Shown: one piece after another, positions 54,191 through 63,405 of the stretch | Layout of the letters: each line of letters starts with the position of its first letter | Position numbering within the stretch: the stretch's first letter is position 1 | From: Pseudomonas hygromyciniae | GTDB lineage: Bacteria > Pseudomonadota > Gammaproteobacteria > Pseudomonadales > Pseudomonadaceae | Direction of reading: 5' to 3' | DNA: 64,000 nucleotides | Assembly: GCF_016925675.1 (NCBI RefSeq) | Contig: NZ_CP070506.1 | Location: 2,788,501 to 2,852,500, forward strand | Made by a program: the position numbers and the translations under genes | The notes under the pieces: model-generated | Told to the model about the DNA's origin: nothing | Seen by the model: the letters and a program-made list of their open reading frames with translations, nothing else | Databases searched by the model: none

Positions 54191-55132
54191 ATGTTTCGAT
54201 TCATATTGCACAGGCTCGGCATGGCGGTGCCGACCCTGTTGCTGATCTCGGTGATTGTGTTTGCCTTGATCCGCCTGATCCCCGGCGACCCGGCACTCTT
54301 GATGCTCGGCGACATGGCCGACCCGCAAAGCCTGGCCGATATGCGCAGCAGCCTGGGGCTTGACCACTCGGTGGTGACCCAGTACCTGATCTGGATCAAG
54401 TCGGTGCTCAGTGGCGACCTCGGCGTGTCCATCAGCAGCCGCCAGCCGGTGTTGGAGTTGCTGCTCGAGCGCTTCAGCGTCAGTGCGACCGTGGTGCTGG
54501 TGGCGGTATTGCTGGCGACCCTGCTTGCAGTGCCGGTGGGCTTGCTCGCAGCCTGGAAGCAAAACAGCGCCATGGACCTGGGCCTGGTGGCGACGGCAAC
54601 GTTGTTGCTGTCGGTACCCAGCTTCTGGTTGGGTTTGTTGCTGCTGTATGTCTTCGGCATTCAATTGGGCTGGTTGCCGGTGATCGGTTACGTCGGCTTT
54701 GCCACCGACCCGATGAAAGCGCTGACCTATGTGGTACTGCCGATCATCACCCTGACGCTGGTGGAGTTCGGTGCCATTGCCCGGATGGCACGGGCCAGCA
54801 CCATTGAGGTGCTACGCCTGGAGTACATCGCCCATGCCCGGGCCAAAGGGTTGTCGGAAGGCGCGGTGCTGTGCAGGCACGCCTTGCGCAACGCGTTTGC
54901 ACCGACCTGGACCCTGATTGGCCTGATCCTTGGCAACTTGCTGGGCGGCATTGCGGTGCTGGAAACGGTGTTCACCCTGCCAGGTATCGGCCGATTGATG
55001 GTCGATGCGATTTTCTCCCGTGACTACCCGGTGTTGCAGGGTTGCCTGCTGCTGGTTACCTGCATCTATGTGGTGGTCAACCTGTTGGTGGATCTGCTGT
55101 ATCCGCTGTTCGATCCAAGGGTGAAGCTATGA
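54191..55132 (+). CDS. ABC transporter permease, DppB-like
   Basis: A 313-residue inner-membrane permease of the DppB/OppB family with six TM helices. N-terminal FRFILHRLGMAVPTLLLISV, EAA-loop EYIAHARAKGLSEGAVL and LETVFTLPGIGRLMVDAIFSRDYP are typical. The ATG at 54191 follows TAAGGCG. It overlaps the next permease gene (ATGA), so the operon is coupled. Confidence 0.92.
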   Translation: MFRFILHRLGMAVPTLLLISVIVFALIRLIPGDPALLMLGDMADPQSLADMRSSLGLDHSVVTQYLIWIKSVLSGDLGVSISSRQPVLELLLERFSVSATVVLVAVLLATLLAVPVGLLAAWKQNSAMDLGLVATATLLLSVPSFWLGLLLLYVFGIQLGWLPVIGYVGFATDPMKALTYVVLPIITLTLVEFGAIARMARASTIEVLRLEYIAHARAKGLSEGAVLCRHALRNAFAPTWTLIGLILGNLLGGIAVLETVFTLPGIGRLMVDAIFSRDYPVLQGCLLLVTCIYVVVNLLVDLLYPLFDPRVKL

Positions 55133-55998
55133 ACCTCAAGACTCCTGCCTTGTCCAGCGTGGCGGCGATCCCGCCTCGGCGGCGCCGGCGTTACCCGCCG
55201 CTGAACGCCCTGATCGGCACCAGCCTGCTCGCGGCACTGGTGTTGTTGGCATTGCTCGGCGTGGTGTGGACGCCTTACGACCCGCTCAAACTGGACCTGC
55301 TCTCACGCCTGCACGCACCGAGCGCTGTGCATTGGCTGGGCACCGACGAATTTGGCCGTGATGTGTTCAGCCGGCTGATCATCGGTGCACGTACCAGCCT
55401 GTGGATCAGCCTGCTCTCGGTCAGCGTAGCGGTGATCTGCGGCACGCTGATCGGCATGCTCGCCGGTTACCTGCGCGGCTGGACCGACCGGGTGCTGATG
55501 ATGCTCAACGATGCGTTGCTGGCGTTCCCCGGCATCCTTATGGCCCTGGGCATCATGGCAATTGTCGGCGCCAGCCAGTACGGCATCGTGCTCGCCCTGG
55601 GTATCGCCTACACCCCTTCGGTGGTGCGAGTGGTACGTGGCAGCGTGCTGTCGCTGCGTGAGTTGGAGTTCATCGAGGCTTCGCGGGTGATCGGCAACTC
55701 CGAGCTGTACACCATGTTCCGTCACATCACCCCCAACTGCCTGGCGCCGCTGTGTGTCTTGGCCACCAGCATGTTTGGCTGGGCGTTGCTCTCGGAGAGT
55801 GCCCTGAGTTTCCTCGGCCTTGGGGTTCCACCGCCGGCCGCGACCTGGGGCAGCATGCTCTCGGCCAGCCGCACTTACATCTCGACGGCGCCGTGGCTGG
55901 GGATCTTCCCGGGCATCTTTATCAGCCTGACGTTGCTGGCTATCAATCTGTTCGGCGATGCCTTGCGTGATCGTCTCGACCCGCGCATGAGGAAATGA
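55129..55998 (+). CDS. ABC transporter permease, DppC-like
   Basis: A 289-residue second permease subunit. It has the OppC-type N-terminal extension, HWLGTDEFGRDVFSRLIIGARTSL and the EAA loop EFIEASRVIGNSELYTMFRHITPN, followed by six TM helices in total. It forms the heterodimeric channel with the preceding DppB-like subunit. Its start overlaps the previous stop. Confidence 0.92.
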   Translation: MNLKTPALSSVAAIPPRRRRRYPPLNALIGTSLLAALVLLALLGVVWTPYDPLKLDLLSRLHAPSAVHWLGTDEFGRDVFSRLIIGARTSLWISLLSVSVAVICGTLIGMLAGYLRGWTDRVLMMLNDALLAFPGILMALGIMAIVGASQYGIVLALGIAYTPSVVRVVRGSVLSLRELEFIEASRVIGNSELYTMFRHITPNCLAPLCVLATSMFGWALLSESALSFLGLGVPPPAATWGSMLSASRTYISTAPWLGIFPGIFISLTLLAINLFGDALRDRLDPRMRK

Positions 55999-56000
55999 GC

Positions 56001-57632
56001 ATGAGCGCTCCAGTGCCTTTACTGGCCGTTGAAAATCTACAGATTCGCGTCGGCGTGGATGGTCCGCTGGCCGTCGACGACTTCAGCTTCACCATGGCCC
56101 CCGGCGAAATCGTCGCCCTGGTGGGCGAGTCGGGCAGCGGCAAGACCATGGCCGCCCGCGCTGCCATTGGCTTGCTGCCGGCACCAATGCAGGTGTGCGG
56201 TGGGCGCATCGTCTTCCAGGGCCAGGCGCTGGACAGCAGCAATGCCAAGGCCATGCGTGAAGTGCGGGGTGCGCGGATCGGCATGGTGTTCCAGGAGCCG
56301 ATGGTCTCGCTCAACCCCGCGCTGACCATTGGCCGGCAGATGAGCGAGGCACTCAAACTGCATACCACGCTGGATGCGCCGACGATCCATGAGCGCTGCA
56401 TCGCCATGCTGCAACGCATTGGCATCAAGGACGCCGAAAAGTGCCTGGCGTCCTACCCGCACCAATTCTCCGGTGGCATGCGCCAACGCATCATGCTCGC
56501 CTCGGTGATGTTGCTGCGCCCGGCGCTGCTGATTGCCGACGAACCGACCACGGCCCTGGATTGCCTGGCGCAACTGGACGTAATCGAGTTGATGCTGGAA
56601 CTGACCCGCGAGCAGGGCACCGCGATTCTGTTTATCAGCCACGACCTGTCTCTGGTGGCGCGTTATGCCCACAAAGTCGTGGTGATGCGTTCGGGCAAGG
56701 CGGTAGAGCAGGGCCGTATCGAAGACATCCTCTTTGCCCCCAAGGCCGAATACACCCGGCAATTGCTCGAGGCGCTGCCACGGCGCGGGCAACTGGTGCC
56801 ACTGCCGGCGGCCGACAGCGCTTTGTTGCAGGTCCGCGATGTGTGTATCGAACACCCGGGGCCGCGCAGTTTCTGGGGGCGCAGCGTGCCCAAGCGCGTG
56901 GTGCACTCGGTGAACCTGAGTATCGCGCCGGGTGAGACCCTGGCCCTGGTCGGTGGCAGCGGTTCGGGCAAGACCACCCTCGGGCGTGCGGTCGTCGGCT
57001 TGGTCAACCCCTGCGCAGGGGCGATCCTGTTCCAGGGCGTGGATATCCTCAAAGCCGCCAACCGGGCACACCGCCTGCAATGCCAGATGATCTTCCAGGA
57101 CCCGTATTCGTCCCTCGACCCGCGTATGACTGTGGGCCAGATCCTCGCCGAGCCGCTGCGCCATGAACCCGCTCTGACGGCCGCGCAAAAGCGTCAGCGG
57201 GTCACCGAAACCCTGGTCGACGTGGGCTTGCCCGAACAGTTTCGCGAGCGTTTTGCCCACCAACTTTCCGGTGGTCAGCGCCAGCGTGTGGCGATTGGCC
57301 GGGCGTTGGTGCGCCGGCCCAAGTTGGTGATTGCCGACGAGCCGATTTCGGCACTGGACATGACCATCCAGAAGCAGATCCTCGAACTGTTCGAGCGCTT
57401 GCAACGCCAATACGGCTTTGCCTGCCTGTTCATTTCCCACGACCTCTCGGCGGTGGAACGCATCGCCCACCGCGTGGCGGTGATGAACCAGGGCGAGGTG
57501 GTCGAAATGGGCCCGCGTGACACGATTTTCGATGCCCCACAACACCCTTACACCCGTCGGCTACTGGCCGCGGCCAGCCCCTTGGAGAAACGTGCGGACG
57601 GCAGCTACCGCCTCCGTGCCAGCGTGATTTAG
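56001..57632 (+). CDS. Fused two-domain ABC transporter ATPase (DppD-DppF type)
   Basis: A 543-residue protein carrying both ATPases of a peptide ABC importer in one chain. The first domain (~1-260) has Walker A GESGSGKT (42-49) and signature FSGGMRQR. The second (~275-540) has Walker A GGSGSGKT (~315) and signature LSGGQRQR, with the oligopeptide C-terminal extension HPYTRRLL. The start ATG at 56001 has GAGGA 7 bases upstream; an ATG two codons earlier lacks spacing. Such fusions are known in glutathione-type (GsiA) and microcin-type systems. Confidence 0.9.
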   Translation: MSAPVPLLAVENLQIRVGVDGPLAVDDFSFTMAPGEIVALVGESGSGKTMAARAAIGLLPAPMQVCGGRIVFQGQALDSSNAKAMREVRGARIGMVFQEPMVSLNPALTIGRQMSEALKLHTTLDAPTIHERCIAMLQRIGIKDAEKCLASYPHQFSGGMRQRIMLASVMLLRPALLIADEPTTALDCLAQLDVIELMLELTREQGTAILFISHDLSLVARYAHKVVVMRSGKAVEQGRIEDILFAPKAEYTRQLLEALPRRGQLVPLPAADSALLQVRDVCIEHPGPRSFWGRSVPKRVVHSVNLSIAPGETLALVGGSGSGKTTLGRAVVGLVNPCAGAILFQGVDILKAANRAHRLQCQMIFQDPYSSLDPRMTVGQILAEPLRHEPALTAAQKRQRVTETLVDVGLPEQFRERFAHQLSGGQRQRVAIGRALVRRPKLVIADEPISALDMTIQKQILELFERLQRQYGFACLFISHDLSAVERIAHRVAVMNQGEVVEMGPRDTIFDAPQHPYTRRLLAAASPLEKRADGSYRLRASVI

Positions 57633-57671
57633 GTACTGCTGCACCCCAGGCCACGGCACTCAAACCCAACC

Positions 57672-57696
57672 CTTCGCAAATCGACGATTTGCGAAG
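57672..57696. promoter_or_regulatory. Perfect 25-bp palindrome upstream of the porin gene
   Basis: CTTCGCAAATCG and CGATTTGCGAAG are perfect 12-bp arms around a single A. It is 67 bp before the porin ATG and 40 bp after the ABC ATPase stop. It is too long and AT-containing for a typical terminator here and has no T-run, but suits a dimeric repressor of TetR or GntR type. The TetR gene at the window's end is a candidate ligand-sensing partner; this is not shown. Confidence 0.6.
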
Positions 57697-57762
57697 CGGG
57701 CGAAGCCATGGCCGAAGAAAACAAAAACAACCCCACTCAACCTGTCTGCCAGGAACCTACAC

Positions 57763-59043
57763 ATGAATAACCGCATCAACAAAGTTGTCGCCAGTGCCAG
57801 CGTCATGGGCGCCGGTTTCATGCCCTTGTTTGCCCAGGCCGACTTCGTCGCCGACAGCAAAGCGGCGCTGGAGTTGAAGAACTACTACTTCAACCGCGAC
57901 TACCGCGAGTCCAGCGGGCAGAACAAGCGTGCCGAATGGGCGCAGGGTTTTATCCTCAAGGTCGAATCGGGCTTTACCGACGGTACCGTGGGCTTTGGCC
58001 TGGACGCCGTAGGCATGTTGGGCATCAAACTCGATTCGAGCCCGGACAACTCCGGCACCGGGCTGCTGGCACGCTCGAGCATGGCCGAGCCAGGCTCCCC
58101 CAGCTACGCCCGCCGCGCCCATGACAACTACTCAAAGTTGGGCCTCACCGGTAAGGCGCGCCTGGCCAAAAGCGAGTTGCGCGTGGGTTACATGGTGCCT
58201 GACCTGCCGACGCTGCAGCCGAACCTGAGCCGCCTGTTTCCGCAGAGTTTCAGCGGTACCGCAGTCACCTCCAAGGACATCGACAAGCTGACACTGACCG
58301 CCGGCCAACTGGACCAGGTCAAGCAGCGCGACTCAACCCATTACGAGGATATGGGGCTTACCAGCCAGTACGGCGCCTACAAAAGCAGCGCCAAGAGCGA
58401 TGAGTTCCGCTACGCCGGCGGCGAGTACGCACTTACGCCGACGACCTTTGTGACCTACCAGTTCGCGCAACTGGAAAGCCTGTACCAACAGCATTACCTG
58501 GGCTTGAAAAACAGCTTCAAGTGGGGCCCTGGCACGTTCAAGACCGATATCCGCTATTTCAGCGCCACTGAAGACGCTGCGGCCCTGGCCGGCAAGGTGG
58601 ATAACCGGGCGTTGAGCACGCGCATCGGCTATAGCCTCAACGGCCACAACCTCAGCGGCGGCTATCAGGAACAGTACGGTTCGACGCCGTTCACCTATGT
58701 GGACGGCACCAACACCTACCTGTTCACCGAGTACCAACTGGCCAACTTCTCCCAGACCGGCGAGCGCGTGTGGCATGCCCGTTATGACTATGACTTCGCC
58801 TCGCTGGGCATTCCGGGCCTGCTGTTCTCGACCCGTTATGCCAAGGGCGACAACGCCAAGGTCATCGGCTTCAACGGCGAAGGACGCGAGTGGGAGAGGG
58901 ACTTGAGCCTCGGCTATGTGGTGCAGAGCGGCACGTTCAAGGATGTCTCGCTGCGTTGGCAGAACGCTAGCGCCACGAGCAACTTCGCCCGTGACACCAA
59001 CGAAAACAGAGTGATCCTGGGCTACACCGTGGCGCTCTGGTAG
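57763..59043 (+). CDS. OprD-family outer-membrane porin
   Basis: A 426-residue 18-strand outer-membrane channel of the OprD/Opd family. Signal peptide MNNRINKVVASASVMGAGFM (cleaved near AQA), then DFVADSKAALELKNYYFNRDYR, which is the diagnostic OprD N-terminus, and the typical C-terminal aromatic ending VILGYTVALW. OprD proteins pass small amino acids and peptides or carboxylates. In this cluster it probably admits the substrate of the ABC importer. Confidence 0.93.
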   Translation: MNNRINKVVASASVMGAGFMPLFAQADFVADSKAALELKNYYFNRDYRESSGQNKRAEWAQGFILKVESGFTDGTVGFGLDAVGMLGIKLDSSPDNSGTGLLARSSMAEPGSPSYARRAHDNYSKLGLTGKARLAKSELRVGYMVPDLPTLQPNLSRLFPQSFSGTAVTSKDIDKLTLTAGQLDQVKQRDSTHYEDMGLTSQYGAYKSSAKSDEFRYAGGEYALTPTTFVTYQFAQLESLYQQHYLGLKNSFKWGPGTFKTDIRYFSATEDAAALAGKVDNRALSTRIGYSLNGHNLSGGYQEQYGSTPFTYVDGTNTYLFTEYQLANFSQTGERVWHARYDYDFASLGIPGLLFSTRYAKGDNAKVIGFNGEGREWERDLSLGYVVQSGTFKDVSLRWQNASATSNFARDTNENRVILGYTVALW

Positions 59044-59110
59044 CGGTAATGGCGTGCAACAGCAACAGCCTGTTGCACGCCCAAGCAGTGGAAATGAGGG
59101 GATAGATCAG

Positions 59111-60628
59111 ATGACGAGTTTGCCGTTGCGGCGGGCACTGCCCAGTCAACAACGCGTATCGGCGCGTGGCGTAAGTGATTTCATCGAAGCGGTGAACGCT
59201 GCGGACCTGGAGTTGCACAGCTTCATGCTGTACCGCGATGGCGCGGTGGTAGCTGAAGCGTTTTGGGCGCCTTATGGCGCCGAACGCCTGCATGTCCAGC
59301 ATTCGGCGACCAAAAGCTGGGTGTCCATGGCCGTCGGGTTGTTGGTGGATGACGGCGCGCTGTCGTTGGACGCCAAGGTGGTGGATTTTTTTGCCGCCGA
59401 TTGCCCGGCATCCATCAGCGCCAACCTGGCGGCCATGACGGTGCGGGATTTGCTGACCATGCGCACCGGCCATCGCCAGGGCATTTCTGGTGGCGCCTGG
59501 CGCGGGCGCAGTGACAGTTGGGTACGGTTGTTCCTCAATGAGCCGGTTGAAGACCCGCCAGGGCACCGGTTTATCTATAGCAGTGCGTCGAGCTTCATGC
59601 TCTCGGCGATTGTCAGCGTAGTCAGCGGCCAGACGGCGTTCGAGCTGTGCGACGCACGTATCTTCCAACCCATGGGCATGGGCCCCATCGAGTGGGACCT
59701 GGCTCCTGGTGGTTTCAACACCGGTGGCAATGGCCTCAGTTGCCGCACCGAAGACTTGCTCAAATTCGGTGTATTGCACTTGCAACACGGCAATTGGGAA
59801 GGTCAGCAATTACTGTCCCGGGAATGGGTGGCCGAAGCGACCCGTGGGCACGTCGATGATGTTTGGATGGGTGCTTTCGATGGCAAGCGCTACCTGAGCC
59901 GCGACGAGTCGAGCGACGCGGCTGTCACGCGCCGCGAAGGCTACGGCTACCAGTGGTGGATGACCCAGCACGGTGGGTATTACGCCTCCGGCGTGTTTGG
60001 CCAGCAGTGCATTGTGTTACCGCGCCATAACGCGGTGATTGCCTTTACCGCAGGCCTTGCCCTGGGCGAGCGGCGCTTGCACAGCCTGCTCTGGGAGCAT
60101 CTTTTGCCGGCGCTGGACGTACCCAGCGAAGGCTTGGCGGATGCCGCGCTGGCGGCGCTGCTGGCCCATCAACAACGGCCGGTCATGTCTGGCGCCGCCA
60201 GTTCGCCGCGCCAGGCTGAATTCAATGGCACGTTTGCCATGCAGGCCAACGAAGACCAGGTCAGCGAAGTGCGGCTGGATTTCGGGCCTGAGCATTGTGA
60301 CTTTTACCTCACCGACCCCCGTGGCACCCATTGCATCCGGGCCGGGCTGAGCGCCGGCATCGAAACCCAGACCAGCATGACCGGCCACTATCTGCATCAC
60401 CAATACCAGCCGGCACTCACCCCGGTGGTGGCGCAGGCGCGCTGGACCGAAGACGGGGTGTTGAGCATGACCTGGCAGTTTGTCGAGACGGCGTTTTGTG
60501 ATCGGGTCACCTGCCGTATCGAACACGGCACCTTGTACGTAGAACGCAGCGTCAACGTAAACGCAGGCCCGTTGCAGCGCCCGACGCTGACCGGCCATCC
60601 AACCCTCGCTTTGCAGGAGTCGCCATGA
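59111..60628 (+). CDS. Beta-lactamase-fold serine hydrolase, candidate amide hydrolase (NylB-like role)
   Basis: A 505-residue serine hydrolase of the class C beta-lactamase/penicillin-recognising family. Catalytic SATK (Ser65, Lys68 in VQHSATKSWVSMAVG), Tyr156 in FIYSSASSF, and a late GGYYASGVFGQQ region (KTG/HxG equivalent) are all present, so it should be active. A C-terminal extension of ~125 residues has no recognised motif. The family includes 6-aminohexanoate-dimer hydrolase and D-aminopeptidases. Its start overlaps nothing, but the next gene starts 4 bp inside its end. Confidence 0.82.
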   Translation: MTSLPLRRALPSQQRVSARGVSDFIEAVNAADLELHSFMLYRDGAVVAEAFWAPYGAERLHVQHSATKSWVSMAVGLLVDDGALSLDAKVVDFFAADCPASISANLAAMTVRDLLTMRTGHRQGISGGAWRGRSDSWVRLFLNEPVEDPPGHRFIYSSASSFMLSAIVSVVSGQTAFELCDARIFQPMGMGPIEWDLAPGGFNTGGNGLSCRTEDLLKFGVLHLQHGNWEGQQLLSREWVAEATRGHVDDVWMGAFDGKRYLSRDESSDAAVTRREGYGYQWWMTQHGGYYASGVFGQQCIVLPRHNAVIAFTAGLALGERRLHSLLWEHLLPALDVPSEGLADAALAALLAHQQRPVMSGAASSPRQAEFNGTFAMQANEDQVSEVRLDFGPEHCDFYLTDPRGTHCIRAGLSAGIETQTSMTGHYLHHQYQPALTPVVAQARWTEDGVLSMTWQFVETAFCDRVTCRIEHGTLYVERSVNVNAGPLQRPTLTGHPTLALQESP

Positions 60629-61950
60629 ACGATCTTTCCAACCCTTCAGTTTCCGCGCGCGGCGCGTTCTGGGCGCCATTTACCCCGATGCGCCAGTTCC
60701 AGCAACAACCGATGATGTTCGCCAGCGCCGACGGTATGCACTACACCACCACTGATGGGCGCCGCGTACTCGACGCAATGGCGGGGCTCTGGTGCGTGAA
60801 TGCCGGGCATGGCCAGCCAAAAATCGTCGAAGCCATTCGCGAAGCGGCGGGGCGCCTGGACTTTGTCTCGTCGTTCAAGATGAGCCACCCCCAGGCCCTG
60901 GAAATGGCCGAGCGCCTGATCGACATCAGCCCCGCCGGTATGGAGCAGGTGTTCTTCACCAACTCCGGTTCTGAAGCGGTGGATACCGCGCTGAAGATTG
61001 CGCGGGCCTATCACCAGGCGCGTGGTGATTGCCGTCGGACCAAATTTATCGGGCGTGCCAAGGGCTACCATGGCATGGGCTTCGGTGGGCTGTCGGTATC
61101 CGGTATCGGCCGCCAGAAACGTGACTTTGGCCCGCTGCTGGGGGAGGTCTCGCACCTGCCATTGCCCTATGACGCAAGCATGCGTTTCAGCGCCGGTCAG
61201 CCACAGCAGGGCGCCAGTTACGCTGATGCGCTGACACAACTGCTGGATATCCAGGACCCGAGCACAGTGGCCGCGGTGATTGTCGAGCCGGTGACCGGCT
61301 CCGGCGGGGTTTATGCGCCGCCCCAAGGCTATTTGCAACGCTTGCGCGAGATTTGCACACGGCACGGCGTGCTGTTGATTTTCGACGAGGTAATCACCGG
61401 CTTTGGCCGCGTCGGCGCGCCCTTTGCCGCGCAAGCCTTCGGCGTGCTGCCAGACCTGATCACCACCGCCAAGGGCCTGACCAACGGCGCCGTGCCCATG
61501 GGCGGCGTGCTGGTCAGTGGCGCGGTGTATGAAGCGTTCATGGCCGGGCCGCAGAATGTCATCGAACTGATGCACGGCTACACCTATTCAGCGCACCCAT
61601 TGGCGTGTGCGGCCGGGTTGGCGACCCTGGAGGTGCATCGTGAATTGGGTATCAACCAGCACGTCAACGCGGTAAGTGGGCTGTGGCAGTCGACCGCACT
61701 CGCGCTGCAAGGTGTCGGCGCGGTGCTGGACGTCCGCGCGATCGGTCTGCTTTGCGCGGTGGAACTCGAGCCACGCCCAGGTTTCCCCGGCGCCCGTGGC
61801 AGCGAGGTCGCGCAGTGGTGCTTCGACAACGGGGTGCTGGTGCGCGGCTCGGGCGACACCATTGTGATTTCGCCGCCGCTGGTCATCAGCCCACAAGAGA
61901 TCGCCCAGGTGTTCGACACCCTGGCGAGTGCCCTGAAACACGTCGCCTGA
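60625..61950 (+). CDS. Class III (omega) aminotransferase
   Basis: A 441-residue PLP enzyme of the beta-alanine/omega-amino-acid:pyruvate transaminase type. Phosphate and Asp motifs: VFFTNSGSEAVDTALKIARA, IFDEVITGFGRVG (Asp254), and Schiff-base Lys283 in TTAKGLTNGAVPMGG. It removes the terminal amino group of an omega-amino acid or amine, giving a semialdehyde. It overlaps the amidase gene by 4 bp, and an aldehyde dehydrogenase gene follows 14 bp later, so the three enzymes act in sequence. Confidence 0.92.
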   Translation: MNDLSNPSVSARGAFWAPFTPMRQFQQQPMMFASADGMHYTTTDGRRVLDAMAGLWCVNAGHGQPKIVEAIREAAGRLDFVSSFKMSHPQALEMAERLIDISPAGMEQVFFTNSGSEAVDTALKIARAYHQARGDCRRTKFIGRAKGYHGMGFGGLSVSGIGRQKRDFGPLLGEVSHLPLPYDASMRFSAGQPQQGASYADALTQLLDIQDPSTVAAVIVEPVTGSGGVYAPPQGYLQRLREICTRHGVLLIFDEVITGFGRVGAPFAAQAFGVLPDLITTAKGLTNGAVPMGGVLVSGAVYEAFMAGPQNVIELMHGYTYSAHPLACAAGLATLEVHRELGINQHVNAVSGLWQSTALALQGVGAVLDVRAIGLLCAVELEPRPGFPGARGSEVAQWCFDNGVLVRGSGDTIVISPPLVISPQEIAQVFDTLASALKHVA

Positions 61951-61964
61951 AGGGAGTCCAAGGG

Positions 61965-63383
61965 ATGTCGGATCTGTTTGAGTTCTACATTGACGGTGCC
62001 TGGGTCAAGCCCCACGGCACGGCCGTTGAAACCGTGGTCAATCCGTCCACCGAGCAGGTGGTTGCGCGCATCATCCTTGGCGACAGCCACGATGTAGACC
62101 GCGCAGTCGGCGCGGCCAGGCAAGCATTTGCGGGGTTCGCCGCCAGTTCGCTGGAGGCGCGTATCGACCTGCTGCAACGCATCATCCAAGCCTACCAGCG
62201 CCACAGCGAAGCGCTGATCGAAGCGGTTCACCTGGAAATGGGCGCGCCGCTGTCCCTAGCCCGCAGCGCCCATGTGCCGGCAGGCCTGGGCCATCTGGTG
62301 CAGGCGTTGAATGTGTTGCGCGAGTACAGATTCGAGCGTCGTGTGGGCAATACGTTGGTGGTGCGCGAGCCGATTGGCGTGTGCGCCCTGATCACGCCCT
62401 GGAACTGGCCGCTCAATCAACTCACCTGCAAACTCGCCCCCGCGCTGGCCGTGGGTTGCACCGTGGTGCTCAAACCCAGTGAGCGGGCGCCGTTGTCAGC
62501 CAGGATCATTGCCCAGGTACTGCATGAGGCCGAGGTGCCAGCGGGGGTGTTCAACCTGGTCAACGGCGACGGGCCAGGGGTGGGTGCCGCATTGGCGCGC
62601 CATGCCGAGGTGGACATGGTGTCTTTTACCGGCTCAACCCGTGCCGGCGTTGCAGTGGCCAAGGCGGCGGCGGATACGGTCAAGCGTGTGTCCCAGGAAC
62701 TGGGCGGCAAATCCGCGAATATCCTGCTCGACGATGCCGACCTGCCCAGCGCGGTGCGCCATGGGGTGTTGGGCTGCATGCGCAACAGCGGCCAATCGTG
62801 CAATGCACCTACGCGGCTGTTGGTGCCGCGTGCGCAGCAACAGGCGGTGATTGAGATCGCCCAGCAAGTACTCGCGCAGGTGTGCTACGACGACAGTAAC
62901 CCGATCACCGCCATCGGCCCTCTAGCCAACGCCATGCAGTGGGAGCGGGTACAAGACATGATCGCCCAGGCCATCGCCGAAGGTTCGCGGTTGATCGCCG
63001 GGGGGCTGGGGCGGCCAGCAGGCGTTGAGCGTGGCTACTATGGGCAACCGACGCTATTTGCCGACGTCACCCCGCAGATGCTGGTGGCCCGCGAGGAAAT
63101 CTTCGGCCCGGTCTTGGCAATCATCCCGTACGACAGCGAAGCCGAGGCAATCGCCATCGCGAACGACAGCCCCTACGGTTTGTCCGGTTACGTCACCTCG
63201 GCCGACCTCGAACGCAGCCGCCAAGTCGCGAGGCAACTGCGTACCGGCATGGTCCACCTCAACGGCGCCCGCGCCGACCAGGCCGCGCCGTTTGGCGGTT
63301 ACAAACAGTCGGGCAACGGCCGCGAGTGGGGGGAGTCCGGGTTTGACGAGTATCTGGAGAGCAAGTCGCTGTTTGGCTACTGA
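61965..63383 (+). CDS. Aldehyde dehydrogenase (semialdehyde dehydrogenase candidate)
   Basis: A 472-residue NAD(P)-dependent aldehyde dehydrogenase. ATPWNWPL-like ITPWNWPL, catalytic Glu245 in QELGGKS, Cys279 in NSGQSCNAPTRLL, and PFGGYKQSGNGREWG. The ATG at 61965 follows AAGGGAGT and a second AGGG. It would oxidise the semialdehyde from the preceding aminotransferase to a carboxylate. It is convergent with the TetR gene, which is 22 bp away. Confidence 0.92.
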   Translation: MSDLFEFYIDGAWVKPHGTAVETVVNPSTEQVVARIILGDSHDVDRAVGAARQAFAGFAASSLEARIDLLQRIIQAYQRHSEALIEAVHLEMGAPLSLARSAHVPAGLGHLVQALNVLREYRFERRVGNTLVVREPIGVCALITPWNWPLNQLTCKLAPALAVGCTVVLKPSERAPLSARIIAQVLHEAEVPAGVFNLVNGDGPGVGAALARHAEVDMVSFTGSTRAGVAVAKAAADTVKRVSQELGGKSANILLDDADLPSAVRHGVLGCMRNSGQSCNAPTRLLVPRAQQQAVIEIAQQVLAQVCYDDSNPITAIGPLANAMQWERVQDMIAQAIAEGSRLIAGGLGRPAGVERGYYGQPTLFADVTPQMLVAREEIFGPVLAIIPYDSEAEAIAIANDSPYGLSGYVTSADLERSRQVARQLRTGMVHLNGARADQAAPFGGYKQSGNGREWGESGFDEYLESKSLFGY

Positions 63384-63405
63384 TTTCACCGCTGGCGAGG
63401 GGCGC

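Noticed and set aside
56037..57545. A 502-codon minus-strand open frame
   Set aside because: It lies wholly antisense to the fused ABC ATPase gene, which has clear Walker and signature motifs.
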